DNA from: Marinobacter adhaerens HP15
GTDB taxonomy: Bacteria > Pseudomonadota > Gammaproteobacteria > Pseudomonadales > Oleiphilaceae
Reading direction: 5' to 3'
NCBI RefSeq assembly: GCF_000166295.1
Contig: NC_017506.1
Location: 2,542,001 to 2,606,000 of the forward strand
DNA: 64,000 nt
The position numbers and the translations under genes were made by a program. Shown piece by piece: positions 36,501 to 47,400 of this stretch. Below the pieces are notes generated by a model. It was not told where the DNA came from. It did not search any database and saw nothing but the letters and a program-made list of their open reading frames with translations. Positions within the stretch are counted from its first letter, which is position 1; every line of letters starts with the position of its first letter.

Positions 36501-37050
36501 CCGATACCGGAGCCTGCTGGCCGCCCTGCTGACAGTCGCAATGGCTGGCCCGGTGGCGGCTTTCGACCTTGATTCCGACATCCCCATCAAGGTTACCGCC
36601 GACAACGCCCGCCTGGACGACGGCCAGGGCATTGCCACTTACACCGGCGATGTGGAACTTGAACAAGGCAATACCCGCCTGAACGCGGAGCGTGTGGTCC
36701 TGTACCGTACTGAGGACGGCCTGAGCCGCATCGAGGCCTCCGGAACCCCTGCAAGATACAGGCAGCCGGCGCGCGAAGGTGAAGGTGAAACCGACGCCCG
36801 CGCCCTGAATATTACCTGGTCCGCCACCGACAGCCAGCTGACCTTTGAACGGGAAGCGGTGATTGAGCAGAATGGCAACCTGTTCCGCGGCGACGTGATT
36901 CACTATGATACCGCTGGCCGCGTTGTAACCGCAGAAGGCGGCGCCGAGACCGGCGATGGCACTGGCCGGGTAGAAATGGTGATCCAGCCGCGCAGCGCCG
37001 ACAGACGCACTGACAAACAGGAAACCGATGGCAGTTCTGAGAGCCAGTAA
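36484..37050 (+). CDS. lptA: LPS transport periplasmic protein LptA
   Basis: LptA forms the periplasmic bridge that carries LPS to LptDE. It is 188 residues; the signal peptide ends PVAAF. The jellyroll shows [20 protein letters not shown] and [21 protein letters not shown] charged, disordered C-terminal tail overlaps the lptB start by 23 bases. It sits between lptC and lptB as in E. coli. Confidence 0.93.
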   Translation: MKPETNRYRSLLAALLTVAMAGPVAAFDLDSDIPIKVTADNARLDDGQGIATYTGDVELEQGNTRLNAERVVLYRTEDGLSRIEASGTPARYRQPAREGEGETDARALNITWSATDSQLTFEREAVIEQNGNLFRGDVIHYDTAGRVVTAEGGAETGDGTGRVEMVIQPRSADRRTDKQETDGSSESQ

Positions 37051-37753
37051 CCTGGCAAAAAGTTACAAACAGAAAAAAGTGGTTATTGATGTTTCCCTGG
37101 AAATCCGAAGCGGGGAAATTGTCGGACTGCTAGGACCCAACGGCGCCGGGAAAACCACCTGTTTCTACATGATCGTGGGGCTGGTACCTGCCGATCACGG
37201 GCGGATAACGATCGACAGCCGGGATATTACGCCGCTGCCGATGCACGGTCGGGCCCGTCAGGGCATCGGCTACCTGCCACAGGAAGCCTCGGTTTTCCGC
37301 AAACTGTCTGTGCGCGACAACATCATGGCGATCCTTGAGACGCGGCAGGGCCTGAGCAAGGCAGACCGGCAGAAAAAGCTCGAGGAGCTGCTGGAGGAAT
37401 TCCACATCACCCATATACGGGACAGCGTTGGTATGGCCCTGTCCGGTGGTGAGCGGCGAAGGGTGGAAATTGCCCGGGCTCTGGCCATGGAGCCGGCTTT
37501 CATCCTGCTGGATGAGCCCTTCGCCGGTGTTGACCCTATATCCGTCAGCGACATCAAACACATTATCCGGCATCTGCGGGACAAAGGGATTGGCGTGCTG
37601 ATCACCGACCATAACGTGCGCGAGACTCTCGATATCTGCGAGAACGCGTACATTGTTTCCGGCGGGCACATCATCGCCTCCGGCAATGCCGATGCGATCC
37701 TGGCCAATCAACAGGTCAAGGAAGTCTACCTCGGGGACGAATTCAGGCTGTGA
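37028..37753 (+). CDS. lptB: LPS export ABC transporter ATPase LptB
   Basis: LptB powers extraction of LPS from the inner membrane. It is 241 residues with Walker [13 protein letters not shown]-loop [10 protein letters not shown], signature [13 protein letters not shown], Walker [13 protein letters not shown] and the switch HNVRETLD. It is followed by rpoN after a 150-base gap, the standard gammaproteobacterial order. Confidence 0.97.
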   Translation: MAVLRASNLAKSYKQKKVVIDVSLEIRSGEIVGLLGPNGAGKTTCFYMIVGLVPADHGRITIDSRDITPLPMHGRARQGIGYLPQEASVFRKLSVRDNIMAILETRQGLSKADRQKKLEELLEEFHITHIRDSVGMALSGGERRRVEIARALAMEPAFILLDEPFAGVDPISVSDIKHIIRHLRDKGIGVLITDHNVRETLDICENAYIVSGGHIIASGNADAILANQQVKEVYLGDEFRL

Positions 37754-37783
37754 CAGTGAATGGCTCATTGTTTTGATGATCTG

Positions 37784-37813
37784 TAGCAAGTAAACTCGGC
37801 AAAGAACTTGCTA
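37784..37813 (+). other. Inverted repeat between lptB and rpoN
   Basis: TAGCAAGT (37784-37791) and ACTTGCTA (37806-37813) form an 8-bp perfect stem with a 14-base loop. No T-run follows, so it is not a simple terminator. It may be an operator or leader structure for rpoN. Confidence 0.35.
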
Positions 37814-37903
37814 GGGTAAAGAAAACCGCGGCAAGTAACCGGCATATAAAGATTTTTTCAAGACCTATGACACAAAGCGCTGATGAGTGACGGATCCTGA
37901 ACC

Positions 37904-39430
37904 ATGGTTATGAAAGCCTCCTTACAGTTAAAGCTGGGTCAGAGCCTGACCATGACACCCCAGCTGCAACAGGCGATCCGGCTTCTCCAGCTATCTACCC
38001 TCGACCTCCAACAGGAAATCCAGCAGGCACTGGAATCCAACCCCATGCTGGAGACATCCGAGGACGACGATCAGACCGACACGTCCACCGAGAGTGACGA
38101 GCGCGAGGCCAATGCGGCCGAGTCTGCTGCCGAGACCACGCCGGAACCGTCCAGCGACTGGGACGAATCCGAGAACGGCCCGGACTGGTCGTCGGAAAAC
38201 GAGATTCCGGATAACATTCCGGACGATCTGCCGGTCGACACGGCCTGGGATGACATCTACCAGTCCGCCCCTGCCCCGGCAGCCCGCAACGACGATGAAA
38301 ACGATCACGATTTCGAGACCCGCAACTCGCCCACCGAGACCCTTCAGGATCACCTGGAATGGCAGCTCAACCTGACTCCCCTGAGTGAGCGGGACCAGGC
38401 CATTGCCCACGCCCTGATGGACGCCGTGGACGAGCGGGGCTATCTCACCAGCCCCCTGGAAGAAATCCACGCCGGGCTGCTGGACGAGAACGAAGAAGAC
38501 CCCCTTGAACTGGATGAAGTGGAAGCCGTCCTGCATCGCCTCCAGCACTTCGATCCCCCTGGCGTGTTTGCCCGGGATTTGCAGGAATGCCTGCTGATAC
38601 AGCTTAACCAGCTGCCGCCGGACACACCCTGGCTCGCCCAGGCACGCCTGGTGATCACCCACTACATCAACCTGCTGGGCAACCGGGACTACGCCCAGCT
38701 ATTGCGTCGCAGCCGCCTGAAGGAAGATCAACTCAGGGAAGTCCTGGCGTTGATTACCGGCCTCAATCCGCGCCCGGGCGACGTGATTGATCGCGCCGAG
38801 CCCGACTACGTGATTCCGGATGTCATCGTTCGCAAGCACAATGGCCGCTGGCGTGTTGAGCTGAATCCGGAAATTGCACCGCGCATCCGGGTAAATGCCA
38901 GCTATGCTTCACTTATAAGGCGTGCAGACAGCAGTGCAGACAACACCTACCTCCGCGATCAGTTGCAGGAGGCCAAGTGGTTTATCAAGAGCCTGCAGAG
39001 CCGCAATGAGACCCTGCTGAAAGTAGCGACCCGTATTGTCGAGCACCAGCAGGGTTTCCTGGATTACGGCGAGGAAGCAATGAAGCCGTTGATTCTCTCG
39101 GACATTGCCCAGGCGGTGGAAATGCATGAATCAACGATTTCACGGGTAACCACTCAGAAATACATGCATACCCCCAGGGGTATTTTCGAACTGAAATATT
39201 TCTTCTCCAGCCATGTCAGCACTGATGAGGGCGGAGAATGCTCTTCCACGGCCATACGCGCGATGATCAAGAAGCTGATTGCCGCCGAAACACCCAAAAA
39301 GCCGTTGAGCGACAGTAAAATTGCAGCCATGCTAGGGGAACAGGGTATCAAGGTTGCGCGACGCACCGTTGCCAAGTACCGGGAGGCCATGCACATTCCG
39401 CCGTCCAACGAACGCAAGCGGCTGGTCTGA
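37904..39430 (+). CDS. rpoN: RNA polymerase sigma-54 factor
   Basis: RpoN recognises -24/-12 promoters, including the one ahead of pilA. It is 508 residues; ATG 37904 has GGATCC about six bases upstream, and ATG 37910 ([13 protein letters not shown]) is the position of the E. coli start. Region I is [20 protein letters not shown]. Residues ~50-140 are a long acidic linker, then the core-binding region. The helix-turn-helix is followed by the RpoN box [10 protein letters not shown] near the end. Downstream are hpf, ptsN, rapZ and ptsO, the standard cluster. Confidence 0.97.
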   Translation: MVMKASLQLKLGQSLTMTPQLQQAIRLLQLSTLDLQQEIQQALESNPMLETSEDDDQTDTSTESDEREANAAESAAETTPEPSSDWDESENGPDWSSENEIPDNIPDDLPVDTAWDDIYQSAPAPAARNDDENDHDFETRNSPTETLQDHLEWQLNLTPLSERDQAIAHALMDAVDERGYLTSPLEEIHAGLLDENEEDPLELDEVEAVLHRLQHFDPPGVFARDLQECLLIQLNQLPPDTPWLAQARLVITHYINLLGNRDYAQLLRRSRLKEDQLREVLALITGLNPRPGDVIDRAEPDYVIPDVIVRKHNGRWRVELNPEIAPRIRVNASYASLIRRADSSADNTYLRDQLQEAKWFIKSLQSRNETLLKVATRIVEHQQGFLDYGEEAMKPLILSDIAQAVEMHESTISRVTTQKYMHTPRGIFELKYFFSSHVSTDEGGECSSTAIRAMIKKLIAAETPKKPLSDSKIAAMLGEQGIKVARRTVAKYREAMHIPPSNERKRLV

Positions 39431-39464
39431 ATACCCCGGGACGGGACTCAACACTGTATTCGCC

Positions 39465-39507
39465 GGCGCACAATGCGCCAGCACCCAGACCGGCTCCCGG
39501 GAGCCGG
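39465..39507 (+). other. Two hairpins upstream of hpf
   Basis: GGCGCA-CAA-TGCGCC (39465-39479) and a perfect 18-base palindrome, CCGGCTCCCGGGAGCCGG (39490-39507), lie in the 100-base rpoN-hpf gap, the second ending 23 bases before hpf. No T-run follows. They may reduce read-through or shape the hpf leader. Confidence 0.4.
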
Positions 39508-39530
39508 CATGATGACAACAGGAGACGCCT

Positions 39531-39839
39531 ATGCAACTCAACATTTCAGGCCATCACGTAGAACTGACTCCCGCACTGAAGGATTACGTTTCAGAGAAGT
39601 TCGAGAAGCTCGAGCGTCACTTTGACCACATCAGTAACTGCCAGGTGACTCTGGAAGTGGAAAAGGTGCGCCAGATTGCGGAAGCCACATTGCACGTGGT
39701 AGGTGGTGAGATTCACGCAAAGGCAGAAAACGAGGATATGTACGCGGCCATTGATGCCCTTATCGACAAGCTCGACCGTCAGATCCTCAAGCACAAGGAA
39801 AAGAATGTAGAACGGATGCACGGAAACGGCTCTCGCTAA
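39531..39839 (+). CDS. hpf: Ribosome hibernation promoting factor
   Basis: HPF binds the 30S decoding region and favours 100S dimers in stationary phase. It is 102 residues, the short form, starting MQLNISGHHVELTPALKDYV with the conserved KLERHFDHISNCQVTLEVEK. The C-terminal basic helix is KLDRQILKHKEKN. A clear terminator follows. Confidence 0.94.
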   Translation: MQLNISGHHVELTPALKDYVSEKFEKLERHFDHISNCQVTLEVEKVRQIAEATLHVVGGEIHAKAENEDMYAAIDALIDKLDRQILKHKEKNVERMHGNGSR

Positions 39840-39870
39840 CGCGCTGTTTTCATGCACTTCATCTAATCGA

Positions 39871-39906
39871 GCTGCGACATGAGTAACGTGTCGCAGCCTT
39901 TTTTTT
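39871..39906 (+). terminator. Rho-independent terminator after hpf
   Basis: GCTGCGACA pairs with TGTCGCAGC (9 bp, loop of nine) and is followed by an eight-T run at 39899-39906, just before ptsN. It may allow some read-through into ptsN. Confidence 0.88.
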
Positions 39907-39926
39907 AACGGAAATGCAGTCGATCC

Positions 39927-40397
39927 ATGAGCGACACATCCCTGACCATAGACAACATTCTTGCGCCGGAGCTCACCCTCTGCAGGGTAGCTGCGTCCAG
40001 CAAGAAACGGGCCCTGGAGTTTATTGCCGAGCAAATAAACCATCAGGACAACACGCTCAGCGAGACCCAGCTCTTCAACAACCTGATTTCCCGTGAGCGC
40101 CTGGGCAGCACCGGCATTGGCCAGGGAATTGCCATTCCCCACTGCCGCCTGGAAGGACTGGACCACGTGGTGGGTGTGCTGATGACGCTTGAAGAAAGCG
40201 TGGAGTTCGATGCTATCGACAATCAGCCAGTCGATCTGATCTTTGCCCTGATTGTGCCAAAAGAGGCGACGAGCGAGCACCTTGAGCTGCTGAGCCAACT
40301 GGCGGAGAAGTTCAACGAGCGGTCATTCTGTGATCGCCTCCGGCAATGCGAGGACGCCAGCACGCTGTACCAGCGCATGACCGCCTCAGGCGGCTGA
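39927..40397 (+). CDS. ptsN: Nitrogen PTS EIIA protein
   Basis: PtsN is the regulatory EIIA-Ntr, receiving phosphate from EI-Ntr through NPr (ptsO) and controlling potassium uptake and other targets. It is 156 residues. The phosphorylated residue is His72 in GIAIPHCRLEG. It is 22 bases before rapZ, in the rpoN operon region. Confidence 0.95.
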   Translation: MSDTSLTIDNILAPELTLCRVAASSKKRALEFIAEQINHQDNTLSETQLFNNLISRERLGSTGIGQGIAIPHCRLEGLDHVVGVLMTLEESVEFDAIDNQPVDLIFALIVPKEATSEHLELLSQLAEKFNERSFCDRLRQCEDASTLYQRMTASGG

Positions 40398-40425
40398 TAT
40401 TCACTGCAGTGGAGGTAAGGTGGTC

Positions 40426-41310
40426 ATGAAGCTGATTATCGTCAGTGGCAGGTCCGGTTCGGGCAAGAGTACCGCACTTCATGTGCTGGAGGACCTCGGG
40501 TTTTATTGCATCGACAATCTTCCTATTGGCCTGCTCTTCCCCCTCACACGGGAAGCCGCCAGCCAGACCAGGCCTGGTCGACTGGGCAAGATGGCCGTCA
40601 GTATCGATGCGCGGAACCTTTCCGGCGAGCTGGCCAATTTCGAGGAGATCTACCGGCGCCTCCAGGAAACCGGGGTTACCGTTGAAATCATCTTCCTGGA
40701 CGCCGACGAGCAGTCGCTTCTGCAGCGTTTTCACGCCACCCGCAGAAAGCATCCGTTGAGTGACGACAGGACCTCTCTCCGGGAAGCCATTACCAGCGAG
40801 AAGAAACTGCTGGAGCCCCTTTCCAAGCTTTCCGATCTTTACGTAAATACCACCGGCATGTCCATGTACGAGCTGCGGGACATGGTCAAGCAGCGCGTGG
40901 TCGGTCGAAAAGATCAGGAACTGGCTCTCCTGTTTCAGTCATTCGGCTTCAAACACGGCGTGCCGCTGGATTCCGACTACGTTTTCGATGTCCGCTGCCT
41001 GCCCAACCCCTACTGGGATACCAGCCTCCGCAAGTATGTCGGGACGGATCAGCCGGTTATCGAGTTTCTGGAAAAAGAACCGGCAAGCCGGAAGATGATC
41101 GAGGACCTGAAATCATTTCTGGATACCTGGCTGCCCTCTTTTGCAGACAGCAACCGCAGCTACATGACCATTTCCATTGGTTGTACCGGCGGCCAGCACC
41201 GGTCGGTGTATGTGTGCGAGCAGTTGGGTGAGTACTTCCGGCAACGGTACAGCAATGTGCAAGTGCGGCACACCGAGCTGCCACACCTGCAGACCCGGGA
41301 AGAGATCTGA
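40426..41310 (+). CDS. rapZ: RNase adapter protein RapZ
   Basis: RapZ links GlcN6P sensing to small-RNA decay in E. coli. It is 294 residues from ATG 40426; the GTG at 40420 is also possible, being four bases after GGAGG. Walker A is GRSGSGKST, and FYCIDNLPIGLL and the C-terminal SIGCTGGQHRSVYVCEQLGE are diagnostic. Confidence 0.94.
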   Translation: MKLIIVSGRSGSGKSTALHVLEDLGFYCIDNLPIGLLFPLTREAASQTRPGRLGKMAVSIDARNLSGELANFEEIYRRLQETGVTVEIIFLDADEQSLLQRFHATRRKHPLSDDRTSLREAITSEKKLLEPLSKLSDLYVNTTGMSMYELRDMVKQRVVGRKDQELALLFQSFGFKHGVPLDSDYVFDVRCLPNPYWDTSLRKYVGTDQPVIEFLEKEPASRKMIEDLKSFLDTWLPSFADSNRSYMTISIGCTGGQHRSVYVCEQLGEYFRQRYSNVQVRHTELPHLQTREEI

Positions 41311-41317
41311 TCGAGCC

Positions 41318-41587
41318 ATGATTCGCCGCCCCATTACCATTATCAACAAACTGGGCCTGCATGCGCGCGCCACTGCGAAGCTCGTCAACACGGCATCCGA
41401 ATACGACAGCAGCGTGCGTATCAGCGGCAAAGGCCGGGATGTGGACGCGAAGAACATCATGCAGGTGATGATGCTGGCCGCCAGCAAAGGAACCGATGTG
41501 GAGCTCATTGCCGACGGGCCGGATGAGGAACAGGCCATCGAAGCATTGGTGGAACTGATTAACGACTATTTCGGTGAGGGCGAGTAA
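41318..41587 (+). CDS. ptsO: Nitrogen PTS phosphocarrier NPr (HPr family)
   Basis: NPr passes phosphate to PtsN. It is 89 residues from ATG 41318. The phosphorylated His15 is in NKLGLHARATAKLV. The region equivalent to HPr Ser46 reads AKNIMQVMMLAASKG, without Ser at that position, as expected for an NPr rather than a sugar HPr. It is eight bases after rapZ. Confidence 0.93.
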   Translation: MIRRPITIINKLGLHARATAKLVNTASEYDSSVRISGKGRDVDAKNIMQVMMLAASKGTDVELIADGPDEEQAIEALVELINDYFGEGE

Positions 41588-41647
41588 TTCCGCCTTCCGT
41601 ACGGCATTCACCTACAACTCTTTCTCACCGATAGCGCCTAACTCCGC

Positions 41648-41653
41648 TATAAT
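41648..41653 (+). promoter_or_regulatory. -10 box upstream of mgtE
   Basis: TATAAT lies 28 bases before the mgtE ATG. A good -35 is not visible, so confidence is low. Confidence 0.35.
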
Positions 41654-41681
41654 ACAGGCGTTTTCTGACGCCGGGTGATTC

Positions 41682-43043
41682 ATGACCGATATTCTGGAAA
41701 AAAGCCAGGCCCGCCAGCGTCTTCGCTCCCTGAGCGAAGCGCTGGACAGTGGCGCACTGAAGCAGGTTGCCCGCATCCTGAACGGTGGCCTGAGCCCCAG
41801 TGATATTGCCCATTTGCTGGAATCCTCACCGCCCCGGCAGCGGGCCCTGCTGTGGAACCTGGTGGACAAAGACCTCGAAGGCGAGGTTCTCCAGTATCTC
41901 AGTGATGATATCCGAGGCTACTTCCTGAGCCAGCTTAATGCTCAGGAACTGGCGGATATCATCGAGGATTTCGAGTCAGACGACCTGGCCGACCTGCTGC
42001 AGCAGCTGCCGGATACGGTCATCCAGGAAGTCCTGGAGACCATGGACGAGCAGGACCGGCAACGGGTGGAGGAAGTTCTCTCCTATCCGGAGGACACCGC
42101 CGGCGGTCTGATGAACACCGACACCATCACGGTGCGCCCGGACATCAGCATAGACGTCGTACTGCGTTACCTTCGGCGGCACCGCAACCTGCCACCCATG
42201 ACGGACAGCCTGATCGTGGTGAGCCGGCGGGATGATTTCATTGGCATGCTGCCGATTACCAAAATGCTGGTATCCAACCCCGCCTCCACCGTGCGTGAAG
42301 TCATGGATACCGATATCGAGCCTATTCCCGTAAGCCTCTCCGACACCAAGGTAGCAACACTGTTTGAACGCTACGACCTGATCTCGGCGCCGGTAGTGAA
42401 TGAGGAAGGCCGACTACTAGGGCGCATAACCATCGATGACGTGGTTGACGTTATTCGGGAGGATGCGGATCACTCCCTGATGAGTATGGCGGGCCTGGAT
42501 GAGGACGAGGACACCTTCGCACCGGTCTGGAAGACATCGCGCCGCCGTGCCGTCTGGCTGGGGATCAACCTGATCACCGCCCTGATCGCATCGGCTGTGA
42601 TCGGGTTATTCGAAGAGACCATCGCCAAGGTCGTGGCTCTGGCGGTTCTGATGCCCATCGTCGCAAGCATGGGCGGCATTGCTGGTAGTCAGACGCTTAC
42701 ACTGGTGATTCGCGGTATGGCCGTGGGGCAGATCAGCGGCGCCAACGTCCGCTGGCTGCTGAACCGGGAATTTCTGTCAGGGATACTGAACGGCCTGCTC
42801 TGGGCCGCCGTGGTGGCGGGTGCCGCCATGCTCTGGTTCCAGGATGTGATGATCGGCGCGATCATTGCTGCCGCGCTGGTGATCAATCTTGTCGCCGCAG
42901 CGCTGGTTGGCACGGTTCTGCCACTGTTTCTCAAATCTCGCAATATTGACCCGGCCCTGGCAGGCAGCGTGATTCTCACGACTGTGACCGATGTAGTCGG
43001 GTTCATGGCCTTTCTTGGCCTCGCGACGATTTTCTACGCTTAA
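41682..43043 (+). CDS. mgtE: Magnesium transporter MgtE
   Basis: MgtE is a dimeric magnesium channel gated by its cytoplasmic Mg sensor. It is 453 residues. An N domain with repeated acidic helices (EDFESDDLADLLQQLP) is followed by two CBS domains (about 140-250), the plug helix and five TM segments from ~285. The pore motif is MPIVASMGGIAGSQTLTLVIRG. darP follows after 15 bases. Confidence 0.95.
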   Translation: MTDILEKSQARQRLRSLSEALDSGALKQVARILNGGLSPSDIAHLLESSPPRQRALLWNLVDKDLEGEVLQYLSDDIRGYFLSQLNAQELADIIEDFESDDLADLLQQLPDTVIQEVLETMDEQDRQRVEEVLSYPEDTAGGLMNTDTITVRPDISIDVVLRYLRRHRNLPPMTDSLIVVSRRDDFIGMLPITKMLVSNPASTVREVMDTDIEPIPVSLSDTKVATLFERYDLISAPVVNEEGRLLGRITIDDVVDVIREDADHSLMSMAGLDEDEDTFAPVWKTSRRRAVWLGINLITALIASAVIGLFEETIAKVVALAVLMPIVASMGGIAGSQTLTLVIRGMAVGQISGANVRWLLNREFLSGILNGLLWAAVVAGAAMLWFQDVMIGAIIAAALVINLVAAALVGTVLPLFLKSRNIDPALAGSVILTTVTDVVGFMAFLGLATIFYA

Positions 43044-43058
43044 GCGGATCTCGGATTT

Positions 43059-43586
43059 ATGAAAGACCATCAAGACAACGACGCGCCGGAATACGACGGC
43101 CCTAGCAAATCTCAGCTGAAACGGGAAATGCACGCCCTGCAGGATCTGGGCAAGCGGATGCTGGACCTTAGCAACGATCAGTTGGAGACCCTGCCAATCA
43201 GCGACACCCTCCGCGCCGCGATCGAGGAATCCCGCCGTATCCGCCAGAACGAGGCCAAACGACGGCACCTGCAATACATCGGCAAGGTCATCCGACAGGA
43301 AGATGACCCCGAAGCCCTCGCGAAAGCCATCGACGCCTTCGATGCCGGTAGCGAGGAACACACCCGCAGACACCACCTGGCGGAACGCTGGCGGGACCGG
43401 ATGATTGCCGAAGGCGATTCCGTTGTTGGCGAGTTCTTCAGCTACTGCCCCACTGCCGATATGCAGCACCTGCGAAACCTTGCTCGAAACGCCCGAAAAG
43501 ACGTCGAAAAACAGAAGAACACCGGCCAGGCCCGGAAACTGTTCCGTTATCTCAGGGAGTGCATCGACGACGCCGAGGCCATGTGA
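43059..43586 (+). CDS. darP: Ribosome biogenesis factor DarP (YjgA)
   Basis: DarP assists 50S subunit assembly. It is 175 residues, nearly all helical. Family segments are SKSQLKREMHALQDLGKRML, RRHLQYIGKVIRQED and the C-terminal KLFRYLRECID. It ends nine bases before the stop of the convergent nitrilase-family gene. Confidence 0.93.
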   Translation: MKDHQDNDAPEYDGPSKSQLKREMHALQDLGKRMLDLSNDQLETLPISDTLRAAIEESRRIRQNEAKRRHLQYIGKVIRQEDDPEALAKAIDAFDAGSEEHTRRHHLAERWRDRMIAEGDSVVGEFFSYCPTADMQHLRNLARNARKDVEKQKNTGQARKLFRYLRECIDDAEAM

Positions 43587-43595
43587 GCCGTTGGT

Positions 43596-44441
43596 TCAAC
43601 CTTTGAGCCGTCGGTGCTCCCACACCGGCATCCGGGCGCGCAGATTGGCTACCTGATCGGCGTCCAGTTCGGCGGTGACCAGGCCCGGGCCTTCCCCCAT
43701 TTCCGTCACGATCCGCCCCCAGGGATCACAGATCAGGCTGTGGCCATAGGTGCGACGGCGCTCGCTGTTCTGGCCACCCTGGCCAGGTGCCACTAACCAT
43801 ACCTGGTTCTCGATCGCGCGCGCCCGGATCAGGGGGTACCAGTGGGCATCACCGGTCTGCCAGGTGAAAGCGCTCGGAAGGCAAATCCAGTCCACATCCT
43901 GCTCACGCAGCAGCCTGAACAGCTCCGGAAAGCGAAGATCGTAGCAGATCGCCAACCCCAGCTTGCCCGCGGGCGTATCCACGGTCACTATCTGTTCGCC
44001 GGGCTCGAAGGTGTCCGATTCGCGGTATTGACCATGGGCATCTTCCACCATGGCATCAAACAGGTGAATCTTGTCGTAACGGGCAACTTCCTTACCCTGG
44101 TCATCAAAGACAATGCAGGTTGCCCTGACCCGATCCTCCAGATCTGAGCCGTCCGGTCGTTTGGCCACGGGCATCGACCCGCCAACGATCCAGAGCCCCA
44201 GTTTCCGGGCCTGTTCGGCCAGGAAAGTCCTTATGACAGGCTCGGACCCCGCCTCCTGGCGACCACGATCAATCATCTGACTGGTGGCCAGAACCGCAAA
44301 ATTCTCGGGCAGTACGGCGACCGAGGCGCCCTGCTCGGCAGCCCGGGCCAGCAGCTGTTCCGCTTCGCGCAGATTGGCGTCGATGTCATGACCGCTGACC
44401 ATCTGGATGGCTGCGACCCGGTTGGAAACACGCTTGTTCAT
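43596..44441 (-). CDS. Nitrilase-superfamily amidohydrolase (Nit-like)
   Basis: A carbon-nitrogen hydrolase of the Nit1/NitFhit branch. ATG 44441 with GGAGG about five bases upstream gives 281 residues. The catalytic triad is Glu46 (VLPENFAV), Lys124 (YDKIHLFDA) and Cys167 (AICYDLRFPELFR). Close relatives act as omega-amidase or deaminated-glutathione amidase; the substrate here is inferred. It closes the minus-strand mre-maf-rng-yhdP run, 30 bases after yhdP, as in Pseudomonas. Confidence 0.9.
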   Translation of the reverse strand: MNKRVSNRVAAIQMVSGHDIDANLREAEQLLARAAEQGASVAVLPENFAVLATSQMIDRGRQEAGSEPVIRTFLAEQARKLGLWIVGGSMPVAKRPDGSDLEDRVRATCIVFDDQGKEVARYDKIHLFDAMVEDAHGQYRESDTFEPGEQIVTVDTPAGKLGLAICYDLRFPELFRLLREQDVDWICLPSAFTWQTGDAHWYPLIRARAIENQVWLVAPGQGGQNSERRRTYGHSLICDPWGRIVTEMGEGPGLVTAELDADQVANLRARMPVWEHRRLKG

Positions 44442-44471
44442 GACTGCCTCCGATATTGCCAAACAGAAAAG

Positions 44472-47400
44472 TTATTCGCCGGTGTCAAAAACCCGTTGCA
44501 GATTCACTTCCGGCTCGTCCCATGTGCCCGTCACGCTGTAGGTTGCGCTTGTCAGCCTGCTCAAAGGATCGCCCAGAATCTTGTCCAGCACAAACAAGGC
44601 GCCGCCGATCGGCGCACCGGCACCCATGAGCAGCGCCGCCAATGGCAGATTCTGAGTCAGGGGCAACACAACCACAAGCCGCATATCCAGCTCCTCGCTG
44701 GCCATATTGGTCGTACCACTGAGTTTGAAGGCACCGGATGGGCCCACTATCTGCAGTTCCGGATCCATGGTCAGCAAGCCATTGATGATCTGCGCCTTGC
44801 CCGAGATCGCGTCGAATGCCACCCCACGCTCATACAGATCGGAAAAGTCGAGCTTCAACCGGCGCCATAGGGTGTCAGAGTTCAGCAGATTGAACACCCG
44901 GAACAGTTGCGCCGTGTTGTTTCGCTCCAGGATCACACCCTCATCCAGCCTGAGACTGACCGAGCCACTGAGCTCCGGTATGGAAAGCTCATCCGGACGG
45001 CCGGGCCAGTCCAGATCCAGCTCTATGTTGGTCCCCTCGTTAGTGACCGGCATTTCAGTGTCGAGGAGCTCGTTCAGATCCGCGAGCGCACCCCCGCTGA
45101 TGGAACCTGTAAACCGGCTGGTTTCCCGGTCTCCGACGATGCTCCAGCTCATGTCGCCCAGCAGTGTCAGGGAATTCAGGCGCCCCTCGATGTCATTTAC
45201 CTGCAACCGGAAAGGTTCGGGGCGGAGCCGGAAGGCCCACTGTCCCAACGATTCGTCGTTCAGTTGCAGTTCCGCAATCGAGACATCGATATCCGGCCAG
45301 TTTCCCATATCCAGCGCGCGGAACGCCTCAAGCTGCTCTTCGAGGGTGAGTAATTCCGGCGAATCCTCAGGGGGTGTTTCACTGCGCACGAGCCGTAACA
45401 CCTGAAAATCGGCCTTCACCGTGTCGCCATTTTGCGGAATTGTCAGTCGGCCTTCGGCGCGTTGCGAGCTGGTGGTCACCACCCACCGGTCACCAAGATC
45501 GAGGGCATTGATATCAATATCGTTCAACACCTGCGGGCCAAGGTGCAGGCGGCCAAGACGCAAATCAAACCCGGTCTCTTTCCATAACAGATCGAATGTT
45601 GCGCGGTTTTCCCAGTCGCCCGTAATGCCAAGCCCGCCGGCGGCCGAGGGATTGATGGTTGCCCGCAGCGGTGCTGCCTCATCCGCCGTTTTTGACAGTG
45701 GCTCCGGCCAGTCAACTGCCAGCCCCTCAAGAGTGGACCGCACGCGGATCCCCGACGTTGAATCCGATCCCACGTCCAGGTCCGCGGTATAGGTAACATT
45801 GCCCTGCAAACCAAAACCCGAACTGGTCCCAAGTCCCGCCTGCTCAAACACCCCCGGCACCGGTAGCGTTCCCGACTGCCGGATGGTAAGGGCATTGCCC
45901 GCCCGGGACTTGCTGAAGGCAATGGTTACCGGTTCATCGAAGAATTCCGCAGTCAGAGGACCACCGGAGAAGCCGTTTTCGCTGTGGTAGGTCATTTCAC
46001 CCTGAACCGACCGCCAGGCCAACCCTGCCGAGGGGTAGGAGACGGTGCCTTCCTGTGCGGCAATCTTTGCCTCAACCACGGGGGGCTGCTCCGCCCCCAA
46101 TGGCAAGTCGATACCAAGATCCAGCTGATACTCACCACCATATTCAAGCTTCTGGGCCTCTGTGCCTGCCATATCACCCAGGGGGCTATTTTCCATCCAG
46201 AACCCGACCGATTCGCCGGGCACCCGTGCCGAGGTATCCACCCTTATCCGTGTGCCTTGATCGGAGGGCACCACGCGAACCGTCCCGGGATCGAGATCCA
46301 GGCCACCGGTCTGACCTGCTTCGAGTCGAACCAGCGTGTCGCCATTGTGAACCCTGACACTGCCCCGGGCACCCGTGACCTCCGGCCAGGCGTCATCGTA
46401 GCGGACAGATGCCTGATCGAATTCATAGATCATTGAGGTGACGAAGGAGCCCCGGGGTGCACCAGAACCTATCTGACCATGGCCGAAAAACGTCCCTGAG
46501 GTAATATCGGCCTCGAGAATGGCGGTCGTGAGCCAATCGTACAAACCGGGGTTTACCGCCTTAACCGGAACGAAATCCGCCAGCATGTCGGCGTTGCCGT
46601 TTTTCACCGACACTTTGAGCCCCAGATTGTCTTCACCCTCTCGATCCATCCTGAGGTCAAAAGCACCGTCCAGTTCGGTGGCCTCGCCGTAACGCATCCG
46701 TACGCCATCCGAAAACACACGGGTAATAGCGCCATCCAGCAGCCAGGCCACCTCGCCCTCGAGTACGGGGAATGACCAGGCGCCCCCGAAAAGCTGGGGG
46801 AAATCCAGTGAAACGGGCGACTCGCCGGCGGCAATCCGGACATAGCCTCTTTGCCGGTCCAGAGCGATGTCTCCGTTGACAGAGGTAACGCCGGGCGCGC
46901 CGCCGTGGGCCCGAACACTAACGTCACGCAACCGGCCGGAAAGCTGAAAGTCTTCCGGGGCGCCCTCGGGGAAGAAGATTCTCAACTGGTCCAGAAAGCC
47001 ACCGGGCCGATAGTCCCGGAGGGCCCGGAGTGCACGCTCCGGCAATAACGGAAGCCGCGCAGCGAGGCGACGTGTGGGCGCTAGCGGAAGGGCGTCGGCA
47101 ATGACGGACATGCCTCCCTCCGACGGCGCCAACCTCAGACTGAAAGGTGAAACCACATCGCCGTCCCAGGTCCACTGGAGCTGCTTCAGATGCCACTCGC
47201 CAAGGGCGAAGGCCCCGGATTCGACCACAGTCTCGTCGGTCATCACCGTATCGTGGCGACGCCAGCCAAATCTCGCGCGGATGTCTTCCAGTGGCGCCAG
47301 GGATTGAGAGCCAACACCCAACTGCAGATAGGGGGTCCGCACCGTACCGGTCACCTGTTGCAGCAAACCGTTGCGGAACGTAAGCCAGGCTTCCCCGCCA

